The notes below the pieces were generated by a model. The model made no database searches and was not told the DNA's origin. It saw only the letters and a list, made by a program, of their open reading frames with translations. From DTKD01 sp964494345 (GTDB taxonomy: Bacteria; Armatimonadota; UBA5829), in contig CAZBSI010000008.1 of assembly GCA_964494345.1 (NCBI GenBank), positions 69,679-133,678 on the forward strand: a stretch of DNA of 64,000 nt, read 5' to 3'. Shown piece by piece: positions 6,676 to 15,195 of this stretch. The translations under genes were made by a program, and so were the position numbers. Each line of letters begins with the position of its first letter. The first letter of the stretch is position 1.

Positions 6676-8060
6676 TGTTGTTCCTCAGCCTGCAGGGGCT
6701 TGCCGTGCCTGATGGACATAATGACGTTATATAGGCCCACCATCGCAGCGACGATTATTGGCAGGCCAAACGCCAGTCTCAGAGCCATGTAGGGTTTCAT
6801 CAGCGGGACCACTCTATAGACGGTCTCGCCGTTGTTCCAATTCGAGCCTTGTATCAGGCCCGCTATGGTCAGAACCGTGAAAAACCCCGACAAGCCTATC
6901 AGCACCAGCCAATATTGCAAATTCACCAACCGCTCGCTGTAGAGTCTGCGCCCAGTGACGCTCGGCAGAACGTAGTACATACCTCCTAACGCGATAAAGC
7001 CCGTGAAACCCAAAACGGCCAAATGTGCATGGCCGACCGTCCAGTTATTAAGATGCGTGATGCGCTGTATCCATGCCAGACTCTGCAGCGGCCCCTGGAT
7101 GCAGGTCAGCGCATACCAGATTGAGCCGACCATCATCAACTTGCCGGCCGGGTTTACCAAAAAGCGATCGAACCTTCCCCTGGCCGTATACCACCAGTTT
7201 ACGAGCACCACCGCGACGGGGATTATCATCGCGAAGCTGTCAATTATAGAGACCGTCTTAAGCCACGTTGGGACAGGGGCCTGGATGAGATGATGGCCGC
7301 CGATGTGTGCGTAAAATGCCAGCAGAGTCCAAAACCCGATAATTCCGAGCAGTTGGCTGTAAAGAGGGGCGCGGGCGATGCGCGGAACCATATAATACCC
7401 TATCCCGACTGCCAATGGGGTCACGAGCAGGCCGAACACGTTGTGACCATACAGCCACAAAAATATCGCGTCGACTACGCCGGACTCTGAGCCCGTGCTG
7501 GGGTGCCACATGACGTTGCCGACGAAATACACGAACGACGTCCATAATACCGCGCCGGTGATATACCACGCCGCCACATACAGCAGCGGCTCCTCGCGCC
7601 GGGCTATCGTGGCGACGCACTCGATGGATAATAAAAGAAAAGAGAGCACCACCAATACATCGGCGGGGAATATGTATTCCGCGTACTCCCGCGCCTGAGT
7701 CATACCTGCAAGCAAAGCGACATCGCCGAGCAGGATCGCTGCGTTAAAAAACAATGCCGCCAGGTTGCCCATAGGCTCGCTATACAGCTTAGTGCCGAGC
7801 ACTTTTGGGAGTATGTACAGCCCTGCCCCCATCAGCATCGACACAACGAAGCCGAAAAAGACCGTGTTGACGTGCACCGCCCTTATGCGGCCGAACTCCA
7901 AAATGGGAATGTTTGCGAAGAAGTCCGGAGCGACAAGGTGGGTGGCGCTGCCAAGCCCGGCGATTGTGCCCACCACCATCCACACGGCGCCGCTTATCAG
8001 CCACGTCTTTGCTGCGCTGTTCTCTTTTTCCCAATATCTCAGGCTATCGTTACTTCGCAA
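6672..8060 (-). CDS. ccoN: cbb3-type cytochrome c oxidase subunit I
   Basis: A 462-residue polytopic haem-copper oxidase subunit of the C family, with about 12 membrane helices. Haem and CuB ligand regions are visible: HVNTVFFGFVVSM near the N-terminus, WLYGHNVFGLLVTPLAVG, the HIGGHHLI pair, and NNWTVGHAHLAVLGF, which carries the distal histidines. It reduces O2 to water and pumps protons at high oxygen affinity. The TTG start at 8060 has GAGG seven bases upstream and follows ActA after 12 bases. It sits between ACIII genes on both sides, so ACIII and the oxidase are probably made together. Confidence 0.93.
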   Translation of the reverse strand: MRSNDSLRYWEKENSAAKTWLISGAVWMVVGTIAGLGSATHLVAPDFFANIPILEFGRIRAVHVNTVFFGFVVSMLMGAGLYILPKVLGTKLYSEPMGNLAALFFNAAILLGDVALLAGMTQAREYAEYIFPADVLVVLSFLLLSIECVATIARREEPLLYVAAWYITGAVLWTSFVYFVGNVMWHPSTGSESGVVDAIFLWLYGHNVFGLLVTPLAVGIGYYMVPRIARAPLYSQLLGIIGFWTLLAFYAHIGGHHLIQAPVPTWLKTVSIIDSFAMIIPVAVVLVNWWYTARGRFDRFLVNPAGKLMMVGSIWYALTCIQGPLQSLAWIQRITHLNNWTVGHAHLAVLGFTGFIALGGMYYVLPSVTGRRLYSERLVNLQYWLVLIGLSGFFTVLTIAGLIQGSNWNNGETVYRVVPLMKPYMALRLAFGLPIIVAAMVGLYNVIMSIRHGKPLQAEEQQ

Positions 8061-8072
8061 CTCATAACCTCG

Positions 8073-8594
8073 CTAATAATGACAGGTGTAACAGCTATCC
8101 GATGCGTTGTTCTTCCAATGACACCTGATGCACCAGTTCATATCAATTTTCTGTGTCTGGCCGACCCGATCCATCCTGGCGACATCCCCGTGGCAGACCC
8201 CGCAGTCTATGTGCCGGGAGAGATGCGCCTGGTGGCTGAAGTGTGTAAAATCCGGCACGTAGTAGACGCGCTTCCATTCTATGGGCTTGCGCTGGCGATA
8301 GTGGCGTACGACCTTGGCTATGGGCCAGAACTTCGACGCTATGACTTTGTGACACAAATAGCATTTCTCCACAGGCGGTATGCCCGCATGATCGGACACG
8401 GTGGCATAGGGGTGGCAGAAGAAGCAGCTCAATTGTTTGCCTGTGACGTGAACGTGGTGGCTGAAGGGGATCGGCTGCGGGGGAGGCGGGGGATAGTAGA
8501 ATTTGCCGAATATCACCACCAAAAACCCCGCAATCAAAATCAGCGCAAACGCCGCCCCTATTATCTTTGCGGATAACCAACGCGGCCACCTCAT
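8073..8594 (-). CDS. actA: Alternative complex III pentahaem cytochrome c (ActA)
   Basis: A 173-residue protein with one N-terminal membrane helix (about 9-30) and a PPPPPQP linker. Five haem motifs follow: CFFCH (57-61), CYLCH (78-82), CGVCH (131-135), CIRCH (155-159) and CYTCH (168-172). Additional His residues (HHVH, HFSHQAH) supply sixth ligands in the cytochrome c7/c3-like fold. Five haems is the known number for ActA. In ACIII it accepts electrons from the ActB iron-sulphur domain on the periplasmic side. The ATG overlaps the ActF stop (ATGA). Confidence 0.92.
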   Translation of the reverse strand: MRWPRWLSAKIIGAAFALILIAGFLVVIFGKFYYPPPPPQPIPFSHHVHVTGKQLSCFFCHPYATVSDHAGIPPVEKCYLCHKVIASKFWPIAKVVRHYRQRKPIEWKRVYYVPDFTHFSHQAHLSRHIDCGVCHGDVARMDRVGQTQKIDMNWCIRCHWKNNASDSCYTCHY

Positions 8595-9772
8595 GACAAT
8601 CGCTCCAGTGTCAGCGCTTCATCAGCCGCCGAACTCGACGAATATCTTCCCATAAACCAGCCGACCGAAAGCAGGGTCAAGCCTGTAAATCCAAGCACAC
8701 TCAGCGCGCCTGCCGGAGCTATGAACAGCGTTTGTGGCTCGACGGACGGCGCCACGAGGATATATCGCTCGATGCCTACGCCGATGAGAATAATCACAGC
8801 CACCACGCTCAGCAACTTTGATCGCAGCTTAATCATACGACTCTGCAGCAGTAGAAATGGTATGGCATAGCCCAGCATAAAAGATGTCCAGCTTATGGGT
8901 GGCCAGTCTCCCTTGACATAACGCAGAATGATAAACGGCACTTCGTTGGGCAGATTCTCATACCAGATCGTGACGTATTGTGCGAAGAACAAGCCCATAT
9001 TAAACAAAGAAAACCCCAGCATCAGATTGCCGAGGTCGTAAAATATCTGAGGTTTGAGGCGATCGATCAACCCCAGGGGTCTTCTGAACGCCGCAGCAAA
9101 GAGCGCCAATGCCGCTACACCGGCATAGGCGTTGGTGCAGAAATAGTAAGCGGAAAACATGGTGCTGACCCATTTCGGAGACAGCGACATTATAAAATCC
9201 CACGCAATGAACGTGGCTGTAACGCAATACATAAACACCGCCACCACCGCGGCCACGTTGATATGATGTGCCTTGCGATCGGTGATCTGTTGAATATCGG
9301 CTGCCAGGCTCCACCGCACGAGTAGAAAACACGGGATATAAAAAAGCAGAGCGACTACGACCTGGCGAATGATAAACGCAAGCGGGTTCAACCATATTTG
9401 CAGACCGCGCACAGGCTCCTTTGCCCAGGGAGCATAAGCGGGGAGGCCAACCAGCAGGGCTATGAGCAGCGCAAGCAGCCACACCACACAATATATGGCC
9501 CCATGCCCAATCCGATTTATGACAGATGTCCAGGTCGCCTGTGCTGTTCGAAATACCGCCGCCCATAGCAGCATTCCGGCCAAAACACCCCAGAACAACA
9601 CGAAGTCGACCACCAACCACAGCCAGCCCTGCCGCGCATTCGTGAAGAACGCGACCACCATACCCGCTGCGCCTATGGCTATGGCCATTATGCAGGCTGC
9701 GATGAACCACGCGGGCATTCTCCACCGATCCGAGACCTGGCTAGTCTGTCCTCCGACGTCCTCAGGGTTCAT
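8591..9772 (-). CDS. actF: Alternative complex III membrane subunit ActF
   Basis: A 393-residue polytopic protein with about ten hydrophobic helices. It is an NrfD/PsrC-like quinol-binding relative of ActC but more divergent, as ActF is in characterised complexes. Conserved stretches include IGHGAIYCVVWLLALL, FIAWDFIMSLSPKWVSTMF and LMLGFSLFNMGLFFAQYVTI. The start at 9772 overlaps the end of actD by 11 bases, and the stop overlaps actA. It forms part of the membrane arm that oxidises quinol. ActF is preferred over a second ActC because of its position after ActD and its lower similarity to NrfD. Confidence 0.85.
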   Translation of the reverse strand: MNPEDVGGQTSQVSDRWRMPAWFIAACIMAIAIGAAGMVVAFFTNARQGWLWLVVDFVLFWGVLAGMLLWAAVFRTAQATWTSVINRIGHGAIYCVVWLLALLIALLVGLPAYAPWAKEPVRGLQIWLNPLAFIIRQVVVALLFYIPCFLLVRWSLAADIQQITDRKAHHINVAAVVAVFMYCVTATFIAWDFIMSLSPKWVSTMFSAYYFCTNAYAGVAALALFAAAFRRPLGLIDRLKPQIFYDLGNLMLGFSLFNMGLFFAQYVTIWYENLPNEVPFIILRYVKGDWPPISWTSFMLGYAIPFLLLQSRMIKLRSKLLSVVAVIILIGVGIERYILVAPSVEPQTLFIAPAGALSVLGFTGLTLLSVGWFMGRYSSSSAADEALTLERLS

Positions 9773-10259
9773 AGACCTCCACCGCTCCCGTATTTTTTAA
9801 AAGCTCGATCATCGACTCTCGTTCGGAGGTGGTGCAGGTGATCTCGACTCCAAAACAATCCCCGCTGAATCGGATGTCGTAGTCCGGCCCGATGCTGCCG
9901 GCTCCGAGCTTTGCGTAAAGAATCCCCGCCAAAAATCCCAGCACTGCGCCTATAAGAAGTGTGCCCTCGTAAGTCGGAACCACGTACGGCACCCTGCTGA
10001 CCGGAGGTTTGCCGCCGACTATGAGGTTGTAAATCATAGATGTAAATACACACATCAAAAAGAACGTCGCCAAACCGAGAGCAGCCCCGAACGTGGCCCA
10101 TCCTCGCACAAAGCTGGATTTGGAAGGCATCAGGTCCTCGACTTCTTTGAGGTCTACCGGCGCGTAGGCAGTGTAGCCGGTTGTGCGAGTGTCTTTTAAT
10201 ATTTGCAGCGCGTTTTTCGTGGCCTGCCAATCGTCGAATACTCCTCTCACACGTGCCAT
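9762..10259 (-). CDS. actD: Alternative complex III subunit ActD (DUF3341)
   Basis: A 165-residue protein. The cytoplasmic N-terminal ferredoxin-like part begins MARVRGVFDDWQATKNALQI and contains TTGYTAYAPVDLKEVEDLM. Two membrane helices follow at about 55-80 and 95-118. The C-terminal soluble part carries IRFSGDCFGVEITCTTSERE and ends GAVEVYEP, the usual end of DUF3341 proteins (Tyr-Glu-Pro). The ATG at 10259 overlaps the actC stop (TGATG); a longer in-frame extension to 10421 lies inside actC and is rejected. It is an accessory membrane subunit of ACIII. Confidence 0.92.
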   Translation of the reverse strand: MARVRGVFDDWQATKNALQILKDTRTTGYTAYAPVDLKEVEDLMPSKSSFVRGWATFGAALGLATFFLMCVFTSMIYNLIVGGKPPVSRVPYVVPTYEGTLLIGAVLGFLAGILYAKLGAGSIGPDYDIRFSGDCFGVEITCTTSERESMIELLKNTGAVEVYEP

Positions 10260-11584
10260 CAGGACCTCCCCTCTTCCTGCTGCTCTAGCGCATCGTGTTT
10301 CATCTCGCTGATCCCAGCCGAGGGAAACAGCTTGCAGAAGGACATAAAGGCAAAGGTGAAGAACGCCAGCGAAAACAGCGTAACCATTACCTCGACCAGC
10401 CTCGGAACGTAGAAACCCCACGCGCTGGGAAGGTAGTCGTGAATGAGTGAGCCTGCGATTATGACGAGTCTTTCAAACCACATCGCGACGTTGACGATGA
10501 TCGACGCGATAAGCAGCCAGGTCCAGTTGGTGCGCAGTCGTTTGAAGAAGAACGTGGCCGGCACGATACAGTTGCCGGCCACCATAAACCAGAACCAGGG
10601 AGTATACGCCGAGTTGAACGCCCTGAATGCGGCGAACTGCCTCTCGAAAATGTCGGCGCTATACCAGCTCATAAACGCCTCCACAGAGTAGGTGTATGCC
10701 AGGATGCTGCCGGTGAGGATCATTAAAATCGCCATCTGCTCAAAAAAGTAGAGCGCGAAGACCCTCTCCAGCCTCAACGGCTTTCTCAATGCAATGAGAA
10801 GCGTGATCGCCGTGGCCAGGCCCGAATGAACGGCGCCCGCCACGAAATATGGCGCGAAGATGGTGGTGTGCCAGCCTCGCACCAACGACATAGCGAAGTC
10901 CCAGCTCACCACGCTATGAACCATTATGACCAGCGGCGTCACTAGGGCGGCTAATACCAGATAGGTGCGGGCGAAGTGTCGCCATTGCTCGTATTTCCCG
11001 GTCCAACCCAGAGAGGTTATCTCATAAAAACGCTTTCGCCAGCCATCGGGCGTCCGAACCCTTGCAGCAGCGATGTCCGGCAGCAGGCCTAAATAGAAAA
11101 ACAGCGTGCTCACCACGAAATAGGTTAGAACGGCCAGCAAATCCCAGACCAGCGGGGACTTGAAGTTCGGCCACACGTGACGCCAGTTTGGATATGGCAG
11201 GAGCCAGAAAAACACCCACACCCGGCCGAGGTGGATCAGAGGAAACAGGCCGGCGGTAAAAATCGCGAAAATGGTCATCGCCTCGGCGGCGCGATTGATA
11301 CGGTTGCGCCATCGTGCTCTAAACAGGTATAAAATTGCCGAAATCAGCGTGCCCGCGGTGGCGATTCCGATCCACCAGACGAAATTGGTGATGTATGTTG
11401 CCCAGCCGACCGGGACCGAAAGGCCCGTGACGCCCATGCCGATTACATATTGAAACAGATAAGCGATCAGCCCCAGAAGCATCAGAAGAGCGCATAGAGC
11501 AAGCACCAGACCGTAGCCGATGGACGGCCGATCCAGCGACTGCAGCACCTCGTCGTCTATTCGTTTCAGCTCGACATTTCCCAT
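10259..11584 (-). CDS. actC: Alternative complex III quinol-binding membrane subunit ActC (NrfD family)
   Basis: A 441-residue NrfD/PsrC-like protein with about ten membrane helices. Typical segments are VPVGWATYITNFVWWIGIA, FPLIHLGRVWVFFWLLPYPN, MVHSVVSWDFAMSLVRGWH and MFERLVIIAGSLIHDYLPSAW. These are the ones that line the quinol pocket and proton path in NrfD-type subunits. It starts four bases after the actB stop. It is the membrane partner of the ActB iron-sulphur domain and the probable site of menaquinol oxidation. Confidence 0.92.
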   Translation of the reverse strand: MGNVELKRIDDEVLQSLDRPSIGYGLVLALCALLMLLGLIAYLFQYVIGMGVTGLSVPVGWATYITNFVWWIGIATAGTLISAILYLFRARWRNRINRAAEAMTIFAIFTAGLFPLIHLGRVWVFFWLLPYPNWRHVWPNFKSPLVWDLLAVLTYFVVSTLFFYLGLLPDIAAARVRTPDGWRKRFYEITSLGWTGKYEQWRHFARTYLVLAALVTPLVIMVHSVVSWDFAMSLVRGWHTTIFAPYFVAGAVHSGLATAITLLIALRKPLRLERVFALYFFEQMAILMILTGSILAYTYSVEAFMSWYSADIFERQFAAFRAFNSAYTPWFWFMVAGNCIVPATFFFKRLRTNWTWLLIASIIVNVAMWFERLVIIAGSLIHDYLPSAWGFYVPRLVEVMVTLFSLAFFTFAFMSFCKLFPSAGISEMKHDALEQQEEGRS

Positions 11585-11588
11585 TTTA

Positions 11589-14321
11589 TTAACTCGTCAC
11601 CCGTTTCAGGTAGATAATCGCGGGTTTGGTGTTGAGCTCGGCCAGGACTTGATATGCTCGCGGCTCGTCTGCGAACATCCGCGAGACCTTCGAATCCTTG
11701 TCCATAAGGTCTCCGAAAGTAAACACTCCGGTCGGACATGTTTGTACGCAGGCGGGGACTATCTCCCCGTCCTCAATTTTGCGACCCTCCCGCTGCGCCA
11801 CAATCTCGACCTCACGGATTCGTTGAATGCAAAACGTGCACTTTTCCATCACCCCACGGCATCGCACGGTGACATCCGGGTTTAGCTGCCAATTCAGCGG
11901 CTGTGGCCACTGGTAGTCGTACCAATTGAACCTGCGCACTTTATATGGACAGTTGTTTGAACAATAGCGCGTGCCGACACAGCGGTTGTATATCTGCATA
12001 TTTAGCCCTTCGTCGCTGTGGGATGCGGCAAAAACAGGGCAGACCGGCTCGCAGGGGGCGGCATCGCAGTGCTGGCAGAGCATTGGTTGAAATAGAATCG
12101 GTGCGGCAGGTTCCTGCCAGTCGATGTAGCGGTCGATGCGTATCCAGGACATCTCCCGGCGTCTGGATATCTCTTCGGCTCCTACAATTCCGATATTATT
12201 CTCCGCATAACACGCAGCGACACAGGCGTGACAGCCGATGCACTTGTCCAAATCGACGACCATCGCCCAACGGTGTTGTTCATATTTTTGACCGGGGTAG
12301 AAATCCCAGTGCGTGTAGCCGGACGGCAGCGGCATAATTATCTCACGGTCACGTTTGAACGGCTTTTTGATAGGCTGGGTCTGGACGATATTCCTGCCGG
12401 ATTGATCTGTCGATCCTAATATCCGATTGACGTGCTGCTTTTGGCCGGTCTTATTAACTTGCACACCCGGGCTGGGCGTAGTGAGCAGCGGCAGGACGTT
12501 TGCCCCTACCCCGCTGGCGAAGCGGCCGTATTTCGTGTGGCCCTCGCCGATTGGCACCGCGACGGTATTACGTGCGACTCCCTCCCATACAAAGGCCGAG
12601 GTGACGATCTTCGCTTTATCCGTCTTGATCTCGATTTGATCGTTGGTCTTAATGTTCAATTTGGCAGCAGTGTCGGGGTGTATCTCCGCCCAGGTGCCCC
12701 AGACTGTTTTGGTGACGGGTTCCGGGAGTTCCTGAAGCCATCGCCGATTAGCGCCGCGGCCGTCGTAATAATAAGTCTGTGGAAACGCGTAGAGACGTAT
12801 CGATGAAGGCTGCTGCGGTTGCGGCGGTGATGCAACTGCGGCCTTTGGCGCAGACACGGCGGCGGATGCTCCCTGAGTGTAGCCTTTTTGCAGCAAAGCT
12901 TCCCATTCCGGGGCCGGGGTGTCCGGCGTCTCCCCAGCTTTCACGGGAAACCCCCACCGGTTTCTAAGATATTCGTAAAAAGTCTGTGCGCCTAAATTGA
13001 AACCGGCTGCTTTTGCGAGTCCTATGAGAGTATCCCCGGCTTGGCGGGTGTCGAATATCTGGCCCATCGTTGGCTGCATCAGGTTAATGACATCGGGGTA
13101 AGGTTGGTAGTCTCCCCAGGATTCAAGGGGCGTGTTTGACGGCAGAATCCAGTCAGCCAACGCAGCAGTTTCGTCCATATAACTTGACAGGCTAACCTTA
13201 ACCGGCACACGTTTTATGGCCTCTGCAAATCGTGCGGATTCAGGCAGAGAATAGACCGGATTTGTGCCCAGCACGAACAAAGCATCGACCAAACCAGCCT
13301 CCATATCTCGAATCAGGGCGGCGATTTCTGAGATTCCAGATATTTCCGTCACCGCGTGAGGTCGAGTGCGGTCAATCGCTTTAGACTTATCCCCACCGAG
13401 AACCCGAACAGCCTCGTCCGAAGCGGAATACCACCCCGGCAGAATAAGCGGGTTTCGAGCCGATTTCAGGGCGGCAGATACCCTGGCGATATCGTTTGGG
13501 TCGATGTGATATTTGGCGGATACGGCTTTTGCGTTGCCGGAAGCTATGCCATGCGCGACCTCGGTCTCGGCGCCGGGGGGAATTGTTATGCGTAGGTCTG
13601 CGTTGGTGGCGGTGGCGGATACCCTTGGGCCGATATAGACGAACTCCGACCGGGCGCCGTCGCGTAGTCGCCGCATTTCAGCAAACCCACGAGCATATTC
13701 CACCGGCGATATCCAGTTTTCCAGAAAATCCGCGCCGAATGAGACCAAAAAATCGCATGTAGCAATATCGAAACCAGGCACGACTCCGAAGGCTGATTTG
13801 ACCGGAGAATAGTCGATCGGCTCCCAGATTATCAAGCGATTCGAACCAAAAGCAACCAGCCAGGACCCCATCAACGCCTTCAGGGTACCAGTCTGCAGGT
13901 CGCTCAAAATTACAATGCGTTTTTTGCCGGTAAGGGCGTTTGCGATCTTCTTGTAGGCGTCGTCCCACCCGACGTCCTGAAATTGTCCGGATGTATCACG
14001 CTGTTGGGCGGTTGGGACACGATCCGGATCATAAAGACCCATTAGAGCAGCCTGCCCACGAGGGCAAAGTTTGCCGAGGTTGACGGGATGTGTGGGATTG
14101 CCTTCACACTTCACGACATGTGATTCTCGGTTTCGGATGAGCATAGCGCAGCCTGCAGGACATTCGCGGCAGCTCGTCGCATACCACGCCGCCACCCCCG
14201 GCACTATATCCTCCGGTTGGATAACATACGGAATAATGCGGTCGAAACCGCCGGCCGCAAGCCCAAATCCGCCTATCGCCAGGCCGGCATTTTTCAGGAA
14301 ATCCCTACGCGATAGAGGCAA
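11589..14321 (-). CDS. actB: Alternative complex III ActB: molybdopterin-oxidoreductase-like and iron-sulphur domains fused
   Basis: A protein of about 910 residues. The N-terminus carries a Tat-like motif SRRDFLKNAG. Next come a cysteine cluster, CRECPAGC plus two later Cys (about residues 45-85), and a large Mo-pterin-oxidoreductase-like domain (about 80-640). In known ACIII this domain holds no molybdenum. From about 670 a ferredoxin-like domain has four Cys clusters: CIGCHACVAAC, CQHCDAAPCEPVC, CVGTRYCSNNC and CTFCIQRI with CVQTCP. These suit several 4Fe-4S or 3Fe-4S centres. The TTG at 14321 has AAGGAG six bases upstream; an earlier TTG at 14357 lacks such a site. It is the first gene of the operon. 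Confidence 0.9.
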   Translation of the reverse strand: MPLSRRDFLKNAGLAIGGFGLAAGGFDRIIPYVIQPEDIVPGVAAWYATSCRECPAGCAMLIRNRESHVVKCEGNPTHPVNLGKLCPRGQAALMGLYDPDRVPTAQQRDTSGQFQDVGWDDAYKKIANALTGKKRIVILSDLQTGTLKALMGSWLVAFGSNRLIIWEPIDYSPVKSAFGVVPGFDIATCDFLVSFGADFLENWISPVEYARGFAEMRRLRDGARSEFVYIGPRVSATATNADLRITIPPGAETEVAHGIASGNAKAVSAKYHIDPNDIARVSAALKSARNPLILPGWYSASDEAVRVLGGDKSKAIDRTRPHAVTEISGISEIAALIRDMEAGLVDALFVLGTNPVYSLPESARFAEAIKRVPVKVSLSSYMDETAALADWILPSNTPLESWGDYQPYPDVINLMQPTMGQIFDTRQAGDTLIGLAKAAGFNLGAQTFYEYLRNRWGFPVKAGETPDTPAPEWEALLQKGYTQGASAAVSAPKAAVASPPQPQQPSSIRLYAFPQTYYYDGRGANRRWLQELPEPVTKTVWGTWAEIHPDTAAKLNIKTNDQIEIKTDKAKIVTSAFVWEGVARNTVAVPIGEGHTKYGRFASGVGANVLPLLTTPSPGVQVNKTGQKQHVNRILGSTDQSGRNIVQTQPIKKPFKRDREIIMPLPSGYTHWDFYPGQKYEQHRWAMVVDLDKCIGCHACVAACYAENNIGIVGAEEISRRREMSWIRIDRYIDWQEPAAPILFQPMLCQHCDAAPCEPVCPVFAASHSDEGLNMQIYNRCVGTRYCSNNCPYKVRRFNWYDYQWPQPLNWQLNPDVTVRCRGVMEKCTFCIQRIREVEIVAQREGRKIEDGEIVPACVQTCPTGVFTFGDLMDKDSKVSRMFADEPRAYQVLAELNTKPAIIYLKRVTS

Positions 14322-14454
14322 AGTGCGCTCCTTCCACCCATATAACCCTGCGTGCAAACCTCACGGAGGTGATTTTATCCAGAAAAACATCAACTTACTC
14401 ACTTTATATGCGCCCGGTATGGGTAGAGAGGAGATTGATTGGGAGGTGAGAGGT

Positions 14455-15195
14455 TTGCTTACTGCATTTTTGCTCGGTTTCGGGGCGGGGATAGCGGCGA
14501 CGCCACATTGCCTGGGAATGTGCGGCGCGTTTCCGCTTCATCTATCCAAATCCACCGCCACAGGCCCACCTGCGCTCCGGCAGTTGGTTTTTGTGTTGGG
14601 AAAGACGGTGACTTATGTTTTCCTGGGCACGGTGGCGGCGGCGTTGGGGGTTGTAGTGTTTAAAGATACGTCGCTGTCTCAAGGGGCGCCGTTTATGAGG
14701 TTTGCAGCCGGAGGGGTGACTATTATTATCGGCCTAGTGATGGCGGGGGCGCGAATACCATTTAAGCGCAAAGCCTCAAAAAAACAGGCAAAGGCCGCTG
14801 ATGCTTCCAGTGGGTTGTTGGGAGGCATATTCGGCGCTTTACTGACCAGACCAGGCCCGGCATCTGCCCTGGTGCTGGGGTTGGCGGTGGGTTTTTTACC
14901 GTGCCCGCTGCCTATGGGGATGATGGCAGCCGCGGCGGTATCGAGAAACATACTCTACGCAATGGCGTTGATGGCCGGAGTTGGACTGGGGACAGCGCCC
15001 GGGTTAATCGCGATTGGGTTGTTCGGGATGAGCATAGACAAGCGATTCAGAAACGTCGGCATGCGTGCCGCCGGGGTGTTGGTAATATGCGCAGGGCTGA
15101 TAACCATATTTAGAGCATCCGGGATAGCCCTGCCGTCGAAAGCCGGAGTTACCAAACCGCCGGCGTGCTGCGGTGGTGAGCGTGTGCCGAAATGA
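14455..15195 (+). CDS. SafE/DsbD-type membrane protein of the cbb3 maturation pair
   Basis: A protein of about 246 residues with roughly six membrane helices. It belongs to the sulfite-exporter TauE/SafE or DsbD-transmembrane-like family (CcdA superfamily). The signature Cys motifs are HCLGMCG near residue 18 and FLPCPLPMG in the second half. Members next to ccoI are thought to serve copper or thiol handling for the cbb3 oxidase. A TTG start at 14455 lies behind GGGAGG; ATG 14419 is an upstream alternative. The tail PACCGGERVPK adds two Cys. The stop overlaps ccoI (ATGA), so both are made together, divergent from the ACIII/cbb3 operon. Confidence 0.8.
   Translation: MLTAFLLGFGAGIAATPHCLGMCGAFPLHLSKSTATGPPALRQLVFVLGKTVTYVFLGTVAAALGVVVFKDTSLSQGAPFMRFAAGGVTIIIGLVMAGARIPFKRKASKKQAKAADASSGLLGGIFGALLTRPGPASALVLGLAVGFLPCPLPMGMMAAAAVSRNILYAMALMAGVGLGTAPGLIAIGLFGMSIDKRFRNVGMRAAGVLVICAGLITIFRASGIALPSKAGVTKPPACCGGERVPK

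Noticed and set aside
14071..14454. Long N-terminal extension of the SafE/DsbD-type protein
   Set aside because: It would run through the start of the divergent actB gene and has no membrane features; a start behind GGGAGG at 14455 fits the family.
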